NCBI RefSeq assembly: GCF_002135235.1 | Contig: NZ_NEGB01000001.1 | Location: 310,001 to 374,000, forward strand | Reading direction: 5' to 3' | Origin: Acinetobacter silvestris | GTDB taxonomy: Bacteria > Pseudomonadota > Gammaproteobacteria > Pseudomonadales > Moraxellaceae | DNA: 64,000 bases | Shown: in pieces, positions 17,825 through 26,552 of the stretch | How the letters are laid out: each line of letters begins with the position of its first letter | Numbering within the stretch: position 1 is the stretch's first letter | The notes under the pieces: generated by a model | Told to the model about the DNA's origin: nothing | What the model saw: the letters and a program-made list of their open reading frames with translations, nothing else | Databases searched by the model: none | Made by a program: the position numbers and the translations under genes

Positions 17825-18046
17825 ATGGCTATGCGTCCAGAAGTCCGTCGTCGTGCATTTGTCCTAATGGCTTTTGCCGTGATTCAATGGGGTTTTGTAC
17901 TTTATATTCTGAACAATCAGCTGTTTGGTTTAGTAACAACACAACGTATTTTACTCTTTTGTCTTAGCTGTTTTGGCGGTGGCTTTTTACTTTTTGGTGC
18001 CTTACTTTATATGGTATTGAAAGGAAATAATGATAATGTCAATTAA
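17825..18046 (+). CDS. small two-helix membrane protein, 73 aa
   Basis: A basic N-terminus (MAMRPEVRRRAF) is followed by two hydrophobic segments (about residues 12-29 and 43-64) and a short Asn/Asp tail. It has its own promoter-like sequence upstream and lies 24 bases before the acyltransferase gene, so they likely form an operon. I do not recognise the family; the start could also be the ATG two codons later. Confidence 0.65.
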   Translation: MAMRPEVRRRAFVLMAFAVIQWGFVLYILNNQLFGLVTTQRILLFCLSCFGGGFLLFGALLYMVLKGNNDNVN

Positions 18047-18070
18047 TTAGTTTTGTGAAATATCAAATTT

Positions 18071-18937
18071 ATGTATGCAGCTCTCAAAAAATTTGCACTT
18101 TTGCCATTAGGAATCATTCAATCTATTGCCAAAGCTGTAGGTACAATCCTATTTATCACACATTCATCTGCCAGAAAAACCACCGAAATCAACTTAAAAT
18201 CAGCTTACCCTGAATTATCGACCTTAGAATTAAAACAATTATCAAAGCGCAGCTTAAAAAGCCAATGTATGACTTATGCAGAATCAGTCAAAGTTTGGGG
18301 CTCACCACCTGAGTATGCACTTTCCTTAATTAAGGACATACATGGTGCCGAAATATTCCAAAAAGCCCTTGGGGATAACAAGGGGGTACTTGCTGCAGTG
18401 CCACATTTTGGTACGTGGGAAATTATAAATGCATGGTTAAATTTACAAACCTCTCCCACCATTATGTATAAACCCAATAAAAATAAAGATATAGATCGTT
18501 TTATGTTGGAAGCACGCCAACGCTTAAATACCACCTTAGTACCCACAGATGAAACAGGTGTTAGAGCCATTTTCAAGTATCTGAAGCAAGGTGGTTGTAG
18601 CGTTATTTTACCGGATCATGTACCTAAACCATCAGGTGGTATTTACTCGCCTTTTTTTGGACAAAATACTTTATCTTCAACATTGCTCTCCAAACTGGCC
18701 AGTAAAACCCAATGCACAGTTATTGGTTTGAGTTGTATTCGAAGAGATGATTTATCTGGTTTTGATCTTCATGTCTATGAGCTTTCAAAAGATATTTTAT
18801 CTAAAGACCTGCAGGTTTCTGTCGATACATTAAATAAAGAAATGGAGCGTATGATTAATGCCGCTCCAGAACAATATTTATGGAGTTACAAAAGATTTAG
18901 AAGATTGGCTGATAAAAAGAATCTATACACGAATTAA
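18071..18937 (+). CDS. LpxL/HtrB-type lipid A acyltransferase family protein
   Basis: A 288-residue protein of the lysophospholipid/lipid A acyltransferase family. An N-terminal hydrophobic segment anchors it to the inner membrane. The catalytic H-x4-D/E motif is HFGTWE (His112, Glu117). GGCSVILPDHVPKPSGGIYSPFFG and the C-terminal QYLWSYKRFR are further family landmarks. Members add a secondary acyl chain to Kdo2-lipid IVA or lipid A precursors. Its place beside aspS at the edge of the outer-core region supports a lipooligosaccharide role. The exact acyl chain and position cannot be read. Confidence 0.85.
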   Translation: MYAALKKFALLPLGIIQSIAKAVGTILFITHSSARKTTEINLKSAYPELSTLELKQLSKRSLKSQCMTYAESVKVWGSPPEYALSLIKDIHGAEIFQKALGDNKGVLAAVPHFGTWEIINAWLNLQTSPTIMYKPNKNKDIDRFMLEARQRLNTTLVPTDETGVRAIFKYLKQGGCSVILPDHVPKPSGGIYSPFFGQNTLSSTLLSKLASKTQCTVIGLSCIRRDDLSGFDLHVYELSKDILSKDLQVSVDTLNKEMERMINAAPEQYLWSYKRFRRLADKKNLYTN

Positions 18938-18969
18938 TACATCATCTTTTTTCAATTCAACTTCAGCCT

Positions 18970-19689
18970 TTAGATTAAATCCTCTAAAGTTAGTCGAATA
19001 TTGATGCCAAGCTGTTCAGTCCTAACATTTACTACATTGTGTCTATGCACAATTTTACGTGTACTTCTCAACAAATAAGGGATTCGCATTAACCATTGAT
19101 GAAGTCGATTTCTTCGTTGATATTTCTGTATCCAACGCATATCTCGACTGGCTTGTAGCTGCTCAATGCTTGGTTCAACACTATCACCATATAACTTTCT
19201 CGATGTATCAAAAATAAAAGTATAATTAGGTGGTAATTTTTTTAATGTAATGCGTCCTTCAGCAACCCATTCATCGACCAATTCTTGCAAAACAACTTGA
19301 TCCCAACGCTCTGGCTGAGACAACATTCGCTTTTCCCACTCCGCCATTAATAAATGTGCATTTGGTGTCTCATTTATAAAAAGGGTACTGCTAATCAATC
19401 GTTTTTCGTCTATATAATGCACAGCAATATCTTCTGTTATTGCATTAAAATAAGGGCGGATATCTTCTAAAACTATAGCATCTGCATCTATATATAAAAT
19501 TGGACCCTGAATTTCTCGACGTATTTTTGCAATAAAGGCCGGTTTAAATGCAATAATTTTTTGCCAATCATCTTTTGAAAATGATTCCAAATAAATATTA
19601 ATATCAAAATTCTCAGCTGAAGCACGCAATATTTGGGCATGCTTGGTATAGAGTGGATCATCTGTATGAAATCCAAAAATAGTTAACAT
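18970..19689 (-). CDS. putative glycosyltransferase (DxD nucleotide-sugar type)
   Basis: A 239-residue protein. MLTIFGFHTDDPLYTKHAQIL at the start and ILYIDADAIVLEDI (a DxD metal/nucleotide-sugar motif) in the middle are typical of GT-A fold transferases related to GT8/GT77 proteins. A conserved-looking WDQVVLQELVDEW stretch follows. The basic C-terminus (YQRRNRLHQWLMRIP) may contact the membrane. It is convergent with the acyltransferase gene. Assignment to outer-core assembly rests on location; donor and acceptor are unknown. Confidence 0.7.
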   Translation of the reverse strand: MLTIFGFHTDDPLYTKHAQILRASAENFDINIYLESFSKDDWQKIIAFKPAFIAKIRREIQGPILYIDADAIVLEDIRPYFNAITEDIAVHYIDEKRLISSTLFINETPNAHLLMAEWEKRMLSQPERWDQVVLQELVDEWVAEGRITLKKLPPNYTFIFDTSRKLYGDSVEPSIEQLQASRDMRWIQKYQRRNRLHQWLMRIPYLLRSTRKIVHRHNVVNVRTEQLGINIRLTLEDLI

Positions 19690-20270
19690 AAAAAACCTAT
19701 ACTTTTTCTATTAGAAGCACCAGTTAAGCTCAATTGCTCAACCACTCGCTGAAGTTTCTTAAATTTAACTCACCCCTTAATCATATTCAATACACGGCTC
19801 TAATAATAATTTAAATAAAATTATGATTATTCAACAAAACACTACCTAAACCCAACTGAATTATTATTTTTTCCGAAATTTAAATGATGAAATTAGCTAT
19901 AGAATATTCTATCTAAAACATACTCATATAATCTCGTTCAACTTAGTAATAAATATATTAAAAACTCACACAAAATATTTATATTTTTAAATAAAATCAT
20001 TTTAATTCAATAAAATATATTTCAAATACAAACCATATCGATACAAAAACAAAAGCTTAAGCTCTTTTAAAAACCCTAATTATAGGATTGAATTATTATT
20101 TCAAGCTCTATAAAAATAAAGATTAAATCAAAAGTACAAAACTAAAATGTACTCCCTCTGAAAACACAATAAAAACATAAATAAAATTAGTTAAATTTAG
20201 CATTTTTAACTGGCCTTATGCATTTTTTTTATACTATAATTTATTCTAAAGTAATAACCGTGCCTCCCAA
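19690..20270. other. AT-rich gap between divergent glycosyltransferase genes
   Basis: About 580 bases, strikingly AT-rich with many A and T tracts. No gene is visible. It must hold the promoters of the leftward gene ending at 19689 and the rightward gene at 20271; a TATAAT hexamer occurs at 20235-20240 but without a convincing -35. Confidence 0.6.
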
Positions 20271-21179
20271 ATGAACCAAGAAGAAGTCATCAAAATATTT
20301 ATTGGATGTGATCCAAACAATTGTGATCTCGAACAAATGATGGTATTGGATTATAGTATCCACAAACACACTCAACACCCTATTGAAATTGTATGGATGC
20401 AGCTCAGCCATGATCCAGCAAGTCCTTGGTACACCAATCAAGAAACTGGACAAGGATGGCACACAACCAAATGGGCAACGCCTTTCTCTGGTTTCCGTTG
20501 GGCAATACCTGAACATTGCAACTTCAAAGGTCGTGCTATCTATATGGATGCAGATGTTGTTATATTGAGTGATATTGCTGAATTATGGAGCCACCCTATA
20601 GATGATCAAGCAATTGTCATTGCCAAAGGCGGCAAAAACTCTGCTCGCTTATGCACTTGTCTATGGGATTGTGAAAAAGCAAAACAATATTTGCTTCAAC
20701 TGAATGAGTTGCAATCGAATCCAGATAGTCATAAAAATATGATGCAACTCCTAAAAGATCAGCCCCACCTAGTACAACCTTATCAAGATAGTTATAATTG
20801 TATAGATGGTGAAGGCCTAGCTGCTGACCAAATTAAAATTTTGCATTACTCTGATATGGGTACACAATTTAGCCATAAATATTCGTTCTCTCGTTTAGAA
20901 GCAGCAGGGCAAAAGCATTGGTTTGATGGTCAAACTTTCCCACATCCAAGAGCGGATCTCTCCGTATTATTTGATCAATATTATAATGAAGCTTTAGCAG
21001 CTGGCTATAAACCTGAAAATTATGAAATCACGCCTTATGGTCATTTTGCTAAAGCTAGTCAAATGAATTATCACGGCAACAAATTCACTCGCTCACCTTC
21101 AGAAAAAAATTGGTTTTCACGGATTTTATCCAACATTAAATCCAGCTTTAAAACAAAGCGATTTTCTTTAGATGATTAA
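20271..21179 (+). CDS. glycosyltransferase, GT8-like
   Basis: A 302-residue cytoplasmic protein with a GT-A fold pattern: IKIFIGCDPNNCDLEQM at the N-terminus, WATPFSGFRWAIPEHCNFKGRAIYMDADVVILSDI containing the DxD motif, and a C-terminal region with KILHYSDMGTQF where GT8 enzymes place a metal-binding His. Such enzymes add hexoses to lipopolysaccharide cores. AT-rich gaps flank it on both sides, so it is probably transcribed alone. Acceptor and sugar are unknown. Confidence 0.75.
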   Translation: MNQEEVIKIFIGCDPNNCDLEQMMVLDYSIHKHTQHPIEIVWMQLSHDPASPWYTNQETGQGWHTTKWATPFSGFRWAIPEHCNFKGRAIYMDADVVILSDIAELWSHPIDDQAIVIAKGGKNSARLCTCLWDCEKAKQYLLQLNELQSNPDSHKNMMQLLKDQPHLVQPYQDSYNCIDGEGLAADQIKILHYSDMGTQFSHKYSFSRLEAAGQKHWFDGQTFPHPRADLSVLFDQYYNEALAAGYKPENYEITPYGHFAKASQMNYHGNKFTRSPSEKNWFSRILSNIKSSFKTKRFSLDD

Positions 21180-21628
21180 TCTATATGGAATGATATGGCG
21201 AGTCAATTTATGTAAAAAACTCAGAAAAGACTGAATAAAAAAGATGTAAAAAGAATCAGCTTCTTGCATTTATGCTTTAGTTCCTTTACGGAAAAAATCA
21301 AAAGAGTGCTCAAAATAATGTAAGAAGTTAGATCTTTCAATAATATTATATTTTTATCAAAGGTAATCCTGCAATGCACCACACTAATACACTGTTTTAA
21401 ATTAATAAAAAAATTATTAGAATTTTATAATTTTTTAAATAAATTAATTATTTCAAACCAACTTACTTTTATCATTTATAATATTACGATTCAACAATTT
21501 ACTATTGAAACAATCATTCATTTTTAGAAAACCCTGTATTACCCTTCCATTTCATGTAGAGTAATTCTAACTTTATAAAATGATGCATTATTTTAACAAA
21601 TTGATTTATATTAAAAGGAATTTACCTT
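21180..21628. other. AT-rich gap, no gene seen
   Basis: About 450 bases of AT-rich sequence without a coding signal. The downstream ribosome binding site AAAAGGAA (21614-21621) belongs to the next gene. Confidence 0.6.
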
Positions 21629-22507
21629 ATGTATCAGTTTTTTTCTAATAAATTTATTAGAAATATTTATAAATTTTTATATAAAACATTTTCCCCAAAA
21701 AGCTTTAAACATAATCGACGTTATTGGCCCTACTATCAATTACAACGTAGTAAACAAGGGCATTTGCAACAAGTCTATTTTCAAAAAAAACTAGTCTCCG
21801 ATAATATGTGCCCCCTCCCTACAAACCAGAAAAAATGCATGCTTGTTGCAACAGGGCCATCGATTAAAGAGCTCGATCCTCAATTGTTTACACAACTAGA
21901 TTTTGATTATATTGGGGTCAATGGCGCAATTAGCTTAACTCCAATTAAATTTAAACATTACATAATTATTGATCATAATTTCATAGTCAATCGCTTCGAT
22001 TTAGTCCTACAAGTTTTGAACTGCGATTGTACTTTTTTCACAACCCCACGATGTTTAGATCTGATTTTAAGAAGAGTTCAGATCAGCAACATTAAATGTT
22101 CAATAAAAGTAATTGAGACCATAAGCCATAACGTTATTGATGTTTTCTTAGGTCAATCCACCACTGTGGATAAACACAAGCCCAATTATTATTTTCATCA
22201 TGATTTTGGATTTTCTGAAGATATATTTGATGCCGTTTTTGACTATTACACCGTTGCCTACGTTGCCTTACAGGTCATCTACGCTTTGAACTATAAAGAA
22301 ATTCATATTGCAGGTCTCGATATGAATAATTTCAGTCAGCCACGGTTTTATGAGCAGCATCACAACAAGCAAGCAACATGTCTCGACTTAAATATAGCAG
22401 CTGTTGTACAAGCATTTGACACAGCCGCAGAGTTTTTTAAACTCAAACAGATTAAGGTCTATAATCTTTCAAAAAACAGCTTAATTGAATCTTTTGAAAA
22501 AAAATAG
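21629..22507 (+). CDS. putative polysaccharide-modifying transferase, unrecognised family
   Basis: A 292-residue protein with a basic N-terminal region and the motif KCMLVATGPSIKELD followed by FDYIGVNGAISL. The combination GPS...GVNG is seen in nucleotide-binding proteins of the DUF115/MAF type and in some bacterial sialyltransferase-like enzymes. Later blocks include YTVAYVALQVIYALNYKEIHIAGLDM, which also fits such folds. This suggests a surface-sugar transferase, but I cannot assign the family with certainty. Position inside the aspS-ilvE segment supports a lipooligosaccharide role. Confidence 0.6.
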   Translation: MYQFFSNKFIRNIYKFLYKTFSPKSFKHNRRYWPYYQLQRSKQGHLQQVYFQKKLVSDNMCPLPTNQKKCMLVATGPSIKELDPQLFTQLDFDYIGVNGAISLTPIKFKHYIIIDHNFIVNRFDLVLQVLNCDCTFFTTPRCLDLILRRVQISNIKCSIKVIETISHNVIDVFLGQSTTVDKHKPNYYFHHDFGFSEDIFDAVFDYYTVAYVALQVIYALNYKEIHIAGLDMNNFSQPRFYEQHHNKQATCLDLNIAAVVQAFDTAAEFFKLKQIKVYNLSKNSLIESFEKK

Positions 22508-22547
22508 CTACTCCATCTAACTCGTTTATAATTCACATTATTGGATA

Positions 22548-22591
22548 GGAAAACCTTGTATTTACTCATTTAAGCAACGTTTAGGTTTTCC
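22548..22591. terminator. inverted repeat between convergent genes
   Basis: GGAAAACCT and AGGTTTTCC form a perfect 9-bp stem with a 26-base loop. It is located between two convergent genes, so a weak terminator role is plausible. Confidence 0.4.
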
Positions 22592-22648
22592 CTTCATAGA
22601 AAATGTCTATCAAAATAATTTTTTATTTAGAAAGCTATAATCCATATG

Positions 22649-23560
22649 TTAAATATCTAATAATGAACCTTTAAAATACATTCCTTTTTCATAGTAAATT
22701 TTAAGATGATTCCGTTCTTTTCCTGCCAATTTGATTAACTTAGGATAAACGTCAGGCGGATAATTTACAGCCATATTAATCAACGTTTTTTCTTTGACCC
22801 AGCTATTGTTGACCTGATAAAAAAATGCATTTTCATCACAGTTAATCAGGGTAATACTTAGAAAACTCGTTCTCATTACTTTTTGGCATGCAACATAAGC
22901 AACCAAATATTCTAAACGCCCAATCTGCTGAAAAATATCAGCATGATTAACATCTGTTTGTTTAATGGTATTAATATATTTTTTGGGACCTTGCTCTATT
23001 GCTCGATACAATTCTTCAAACCATGCTTTAAAAAATGGATTATTTGCCACGCTCGCCAACAACCAATTTTCCAATACAGGATACTGCGTATTCGTCGTAT
23101 TTTTTTTGCGGTAAAAAGCAAAGCTATCCGTCTTTTTTTCACTCAGCAGGGTTTGAATCCAGTCTAAATTTTCATAAACGATAATACTTGCGTCTAACCA
23201 TATTCCGCCATGAAGATAAATTAGATTAAACCTCAGCAAATCTGCCTTCTGTTGTGGCGTCGCGGATTTTAGTGCTGCAAAATTGATATCACTATACTGA
23301 TTTACATTCTGCGGATTAAGAATATTAACCTCATAATTTGAGTTTATTCTTTTAATATTTTCAATACACTTTTCTACAAATACAGGGAAATCACCTTCCC
23401 AATAGATCCAAATTTTTTTAGGAATCTCAATTGGTTTTTCTAACGGATTAAGCACCAAAATATCTGCATAATTATCTATGGCTGGATTTTTCTCTCTCAT
23501 TTTATAAAAGTACATGACATAAAATTTTGTCAGGTAAAATATTTTTTTAAATATTTTCAT
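22649..23560 (-). CDS. GT32 / capsular-polysaccharide-synthesis-type glycosyltransferase
   Basis: A 303-residue protein of the Caps_synth / OCH1-like group: IPKKIWIYWEGDFPVFVEKCIENIKRIN at the start of the domain, KADLLRFNLIYLHGGIWLDASI with the DxD-type motif (GGIWLDAS), and ENWLLASVANNPFFKAW. A hydrophobic, basic N-terminus (MKIFKKIFYLTKFYVMYFYK) may tether it to the membrane. The ATG at 23560 is preferred to the TTG one codon upstream; AGGT lies nearby. It is probably the last gene of a leftward set that starts at 26187. Confidence 0.75.
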   Translation of the reverse strand: MKIFKKIFYLTKFYVMYFYKMREKNPAIDNYADILVLNPLEKPIEIPKKIWIYWEGDFPVFVEKCIENIKRINSNYEVNILNPQNVNQYSDINFAALKSATPQQKADLLRFNLIYLHGGIWLDASIIVYENLDWIQTLLSEKKTDSFAFYRKKNTTNTQYPVLENWLLASVANNPFFKAWFEELYRAIEQGPKKYINTIKQTDVNHADIFQQIGRLEYLVAYVACQKVMRTSFLSITLINCDENAFFYQVNNSWVKEKTLINMAVNYPPDVYPKLIKLAGKERNHLKIYYEKGMYFKGSLLDI

Positions 23561-23644
23561 CAATAAGACCTATATGAACTTAATCTAACCGAATAATTTC
23601 ATTATTAAAATATGGAGTAACATTAAATAAATGTAATAGTCTCA

Positions 23645-24406
23645 TCAAAGAATCATATTTTTCACAGCATTAAAACGATCACGCCACATCCGCTTTTGTT
23701 TTTTTAAACCATATGAAAGTTGGCGGCCAGATTTATCATTACGTCGAATACTATCCGTTGCAGCAGCACCATCAATATCACTATCCAAACCATTGGGCTT
23801 CACCACAGCAGGCCATACAGATAAACCTTTACCATTTTGTGAAAGCCATGATTGGGCTAAATTATCCACCGGCATGTACATTTCTTTAGCATGATCTAAG
23901 AATGCTTCAGCACCCTTTCTTGACCAAATCATCCCAATAAAACGTATAGGATAATAATAAGCACGAACTAAATCGCGTCCTTCAAAAGTAAATAATTTTT
24001 TAGACATCTTATTTTTCTTGGCACCTAAATTCATCGCATACCAATCAACATCAGGATTTTGATGTAGCCATTCAAGCATGGCATCTACCGTTACTTTAAA
24101 TCCATCTAAAAGACGAATATCATCTTCAACGACAATTAGATAATCTGAATCTGTCATTAAAAATTTTTCCAAACAACCTATGTGACTTAAATAACAGCCG
24201 AGCTCAGAACTAATTAAACTACGCCCCATTACCTCTACCGCTTTTTGGTCATTGTAATTTTTGAAACTTGATAATGGTTTACCACGACCATCAACGGCAG
24301 CAAAACGAGTAAAACTCACCTGTTCAGAATTTAATTGTTCAGTCGCACTTTTTAAGCGTTCATCACTACCATCTAAATTAATTAGATATGTTTCTACTTT
24401 CATCAT
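23645..24406 (-). CDS. glycosyltransferase family 25 (LPS core type)
   Basis: A 253-residue GT25 protein: VETYLINLDGSDERL at the N-terminus, a conserved SSELGCYLSHIGCLE block and the EDD motif VVEDDIRLL (Glu94-Asp96). GT25 members such as Lex1/LpsA and LgtB add galactose or glucose to lipooligosaccharide in Haemophilus and Neisseria. Start and preceding stop overlap as ATGA (24403-24406), so translation is coupled to the Stealth-type gene upstream. Confidence 0.85.
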   Translation of the reverse strand: MMKVETYLINLDGSDERLKSATEQLNSEQVSFTRFAAVDGRGKPLSSFKNYNDQKAVEVMGRSLISSELGCYLSHIGCLEKFLMTDSDYLIVVEDDIRLLDGFKVTVDAMLEWLHQNPDVDWYAMNLGAKKNKMSKKLFTFEGRDLVRAYYYPIRFIGMIWSRKGAEAFLDHAKEMYMPVDNLAQSWLSQNGKGLSVWPAVVKPNGLDSDIDGAAATDSIRRNDKSGRQLSYGLKKQKRMWRDRFNAVKNMIL

Positions 24407-25395
24407 ACTACTTGACCCTTCAATTCTTTCGGTAAAAAATCACCAAACTTTTCTATCATTGCAGTGCGAACCAATACTTGTTTCGATTCAGCCATCAAAT
24501 CCAAACTCTGAATACAACCATACTTAATTTCATCATTCTGTAATGCATTCAAAAATCTAGAAATATCATCATCAGGCTTTAAATATGCAACTTTTTCATC
24601 AGGCTTAAGTATGGCTAGATCCTGTTGGATACTCAGATGATTGGCTAAACCTATAGGCAAAAACTGCTCAAAATATCTAAACTTAAAACTAATTTGCTGC
24701 TTCAAAATTTCAGGATGCTGCATAAAATAATCTTGCAGCACTTCAGTTTTAATAAAATGTGGACGATGATGCAATTCGTAATAACGCTGAAGCCCAACCA
24801 TATCCGCACTTAACATTTGTGCAGTGGTAAATTTAGGTTGTAATTTTTTACCCATGGTTTGATGTAAAAATTTTCTAAAAAGATATTTCATCTTAATCAG
24901 AAAATTACTTTTCCATTGACCATAAATGACAACTTTTTCATCCACAAAACAGTCTGAAAGCTCAGAAGGAGCATTCATAAAAACATCATCATTTAAATAA
25001 ATAAACCGACTTGATAATCCCGGAATATTCCACAACATCGTCTCTATCGTCAACGAGTTGAATGTAGGCAGACTACTTTCATAACCTGAGAATAGGATTC
25101 GATGATCAATGACTTTTATTTTATCTGTTGCACAAATATTCTGTACGGCAAACTGTTCTAACCATTCTGGCTTTTGATTGTCCGTAACAACATAAATTGT
25201 TCCACAATAAGGCACATACTTTAAAATAGAAGCAATACAGAAATAAATTTCTTCATTATTTGCAAAGCGTGTTGTACTGGCAGCATCACGTGCAACCGTT
25301 TCTGTCATATATCCCTGACGCTTATTACTCAGTTCAATATCATTTCCATCTACCCATGTAATCACGATATCGACAGGCTGAAGTACATCACTCAT
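24403..25395 (-). CDS. Stealth-family sugar-phosphate transferase
   Basis: A 330-residue protein with the Stealth conserved regions: CR1 (VDIVITWVDGND, residues 8-19), CR2 beginning TRFANNEEIYFCIASILKYVP with TIYVVTDNQKPEWL and FNSLTIETMLWNIPGLSSRFIYLNDDVF, and later blocks around HRPHFIKTEVLQDYF. Stealth proteins transfer a sugar-1-phosphate from a nucleotide sugar, giving phosphodiester-linked sugars, as in capsules of Neisseria and related species. Here it would put a phosphate-linked sugar onto the outer core, which is inference. It overlaps the GT25 gene by four bases and follows a GT8-like gene by 27 bases. Confidence 0.85.
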   Translation of the reverse strand: MSDVLQPVDIVITWVDGNDIELSNKRQGYMTETVARDAASTTRFANNEEIYFCIASILKYVPYCGTIYVVTDNQKPEWLEQFAVQNICATDKIKVIDHRILFSGYESSLPTFNSLTIETMLWNIPGLSSRFIYLNDDVFMNAPSELSDCFVDEKVVIYGQWKSNFLIKMKYLFRKFLHQTMGKKLQPKFTTAQMLSADMVGLQRYYELHHRPHFIKTEVLQDYFMQHPEILKQQISFKFRYFEQFLPIGLANHLSIQQDLAILKPDEKVAYLKPDDDISRFLNALQNDEIKYGCIQSLDLMAESKQVLVRTAMIEKFGDFLPKELKGQVV

Positions 25396-25422
25396 AACAA
25401 CACACTCTAAATCTGAAAAAAA

Positions 25423-26187
25423 TTATTGCCAAGCGTCTTTAATCCACTTCGATGGCAAGACATAGCGATACCACTTACCGCCGCCACCATTAATTGCATC
25501 AGGTGGATTAATTTCACCATGGAAAATAATAATTTTAACGTCTTGAGGTTTTACTGGTGGCTTAAAATATGCCAATGGAATTTTCTGCAAGCAATGATAT
25601 TTATAACTCTTACACCAACTGTCAGGCCAGTAGCTGAGTTTCTTTTCTTGATCGACATACCATGATAAATAAGCTTGCTCATTGCGAAATTTCTCACGAA
25701 TTTCATCAAAATGCTCACGAAAATAAGGCATTAACCCTGGAAATGCACCGAGTTTAAAACGATAAACCGAACTATTCCCTGTAATGCGCCAAGGTCTCTT
25801 CCAGTCATGAATAATGAGGAAGTCACCTGGGTAGGTAAAGAAGTCATCAATATTATCAACAATAACAACATCAAGATCTAAAAATAGCGCATTACCTTTT
25901 AAACCATATAAGTCTGGTTCAAAAGTTGAAAGCTTATTCCAACCACGCTCAGGACTCCCTTCAGGAAGAGCTAAAGAGGGAATTGGAAAACACTGTACTT
26001 CTGGAGTAATGCCTTCGGTACGATCAGTTAAACATACCATCTGAAAATCAACGGTTGTATGTCGTTTTACCATATTGTACAAACGATTTACATACTCAGA
26101 ACCGTATTTGGTTCCCCATTTCATGCACAAGATGACATTTTTTTGCTCAGTATCCGATAAACTTTGTGGAATAACATCGTGAGTCAT
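25423..26187 (-). CDS. glycosyltransferase, GT8-like
   Basis: A 254-residue protein: NVILCMKWGTKYGSEYVNRLYNMVKRHT at the start, VCLTDRTEGI, a GNALFLDLDVVIVDNIDDFF stretch with the DxD motif (DLD), and IIIFHGEINPPDA near the C-terminus where GT8 enzymes carry a metal-binding His. It is the first gene of a three-gene leftward run with the Stealth and GT25 genes. The upstream gap to the divergent deacetylase gene should contain its promoter. Confidence 0.75.
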   Translation of the reverse strand: MTHDVIPQSLSDTEQKNVILCMKWGTKYGSEYVNRLYNMVKRHTTVDFQMVCLTDRTEGITPEVQCFPIPSLALPEGSPERGWNKLSTFEPDLYGLKGNALFLDLDVVIVDNIDDFFTYPGDFLIIHDWKRPWRITGNSSVYRFKLGAFPGLMPYFREHFDEIREKFRNEQAYLSWYVDQEKKLSYWPDSWCKSYKYHCLQKIPLAYFKPPVKPQDVKIIIFHGEINPPDAINGGGGKWYRYVLPSKWIKDAWQ

Positions 26188-26552
26188 AGTCAGACCTTAA
26201 CATTTCTTTTATACGCCAATTTAAAACATTATATATTAAGAATAAAATGCTTGCTGACGTTTACTGTATGAATAAATACATGCTTATACAGTACTTATTT
26301 ACATATACTTTGAATATCAAGTAGCTATCACATATAACATCGTTTTTATCTGTTTCGACAATGTCCAACCAATGCTTAAATACCATCTCTTTCAATACAG
26401 CAGTCGTTAACCTGCTTTTCTGTTATAGCGCTTAAGCGCAATGTTTGTTGCAATAAAACTACCTATAAAAGCGAAAATTCGATACTATTTGCCTCAATTT
26501 CGCTGTAACTCAAATGTTTTTTACATACAATAAAAAACTTAGGTGTATTCAA
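26188..26552. other. divergent promoter region with a 12-bp palindrome
   Basis: About 365 bases between the leftward glycosyltransferase run and the rightward deacetylase gene. It holds the perfect palindrome GCGCTTAAGCGC (26428-26439) and no gene. The palindrome may be a regulator site. Confidence 0.5.

Noticed and set aside
19690..20270. possible mobile-element remnant in the AT-rich gap
   Set aside because: No terminal inverted repeats, target duplications or transposase fragments were recognised.
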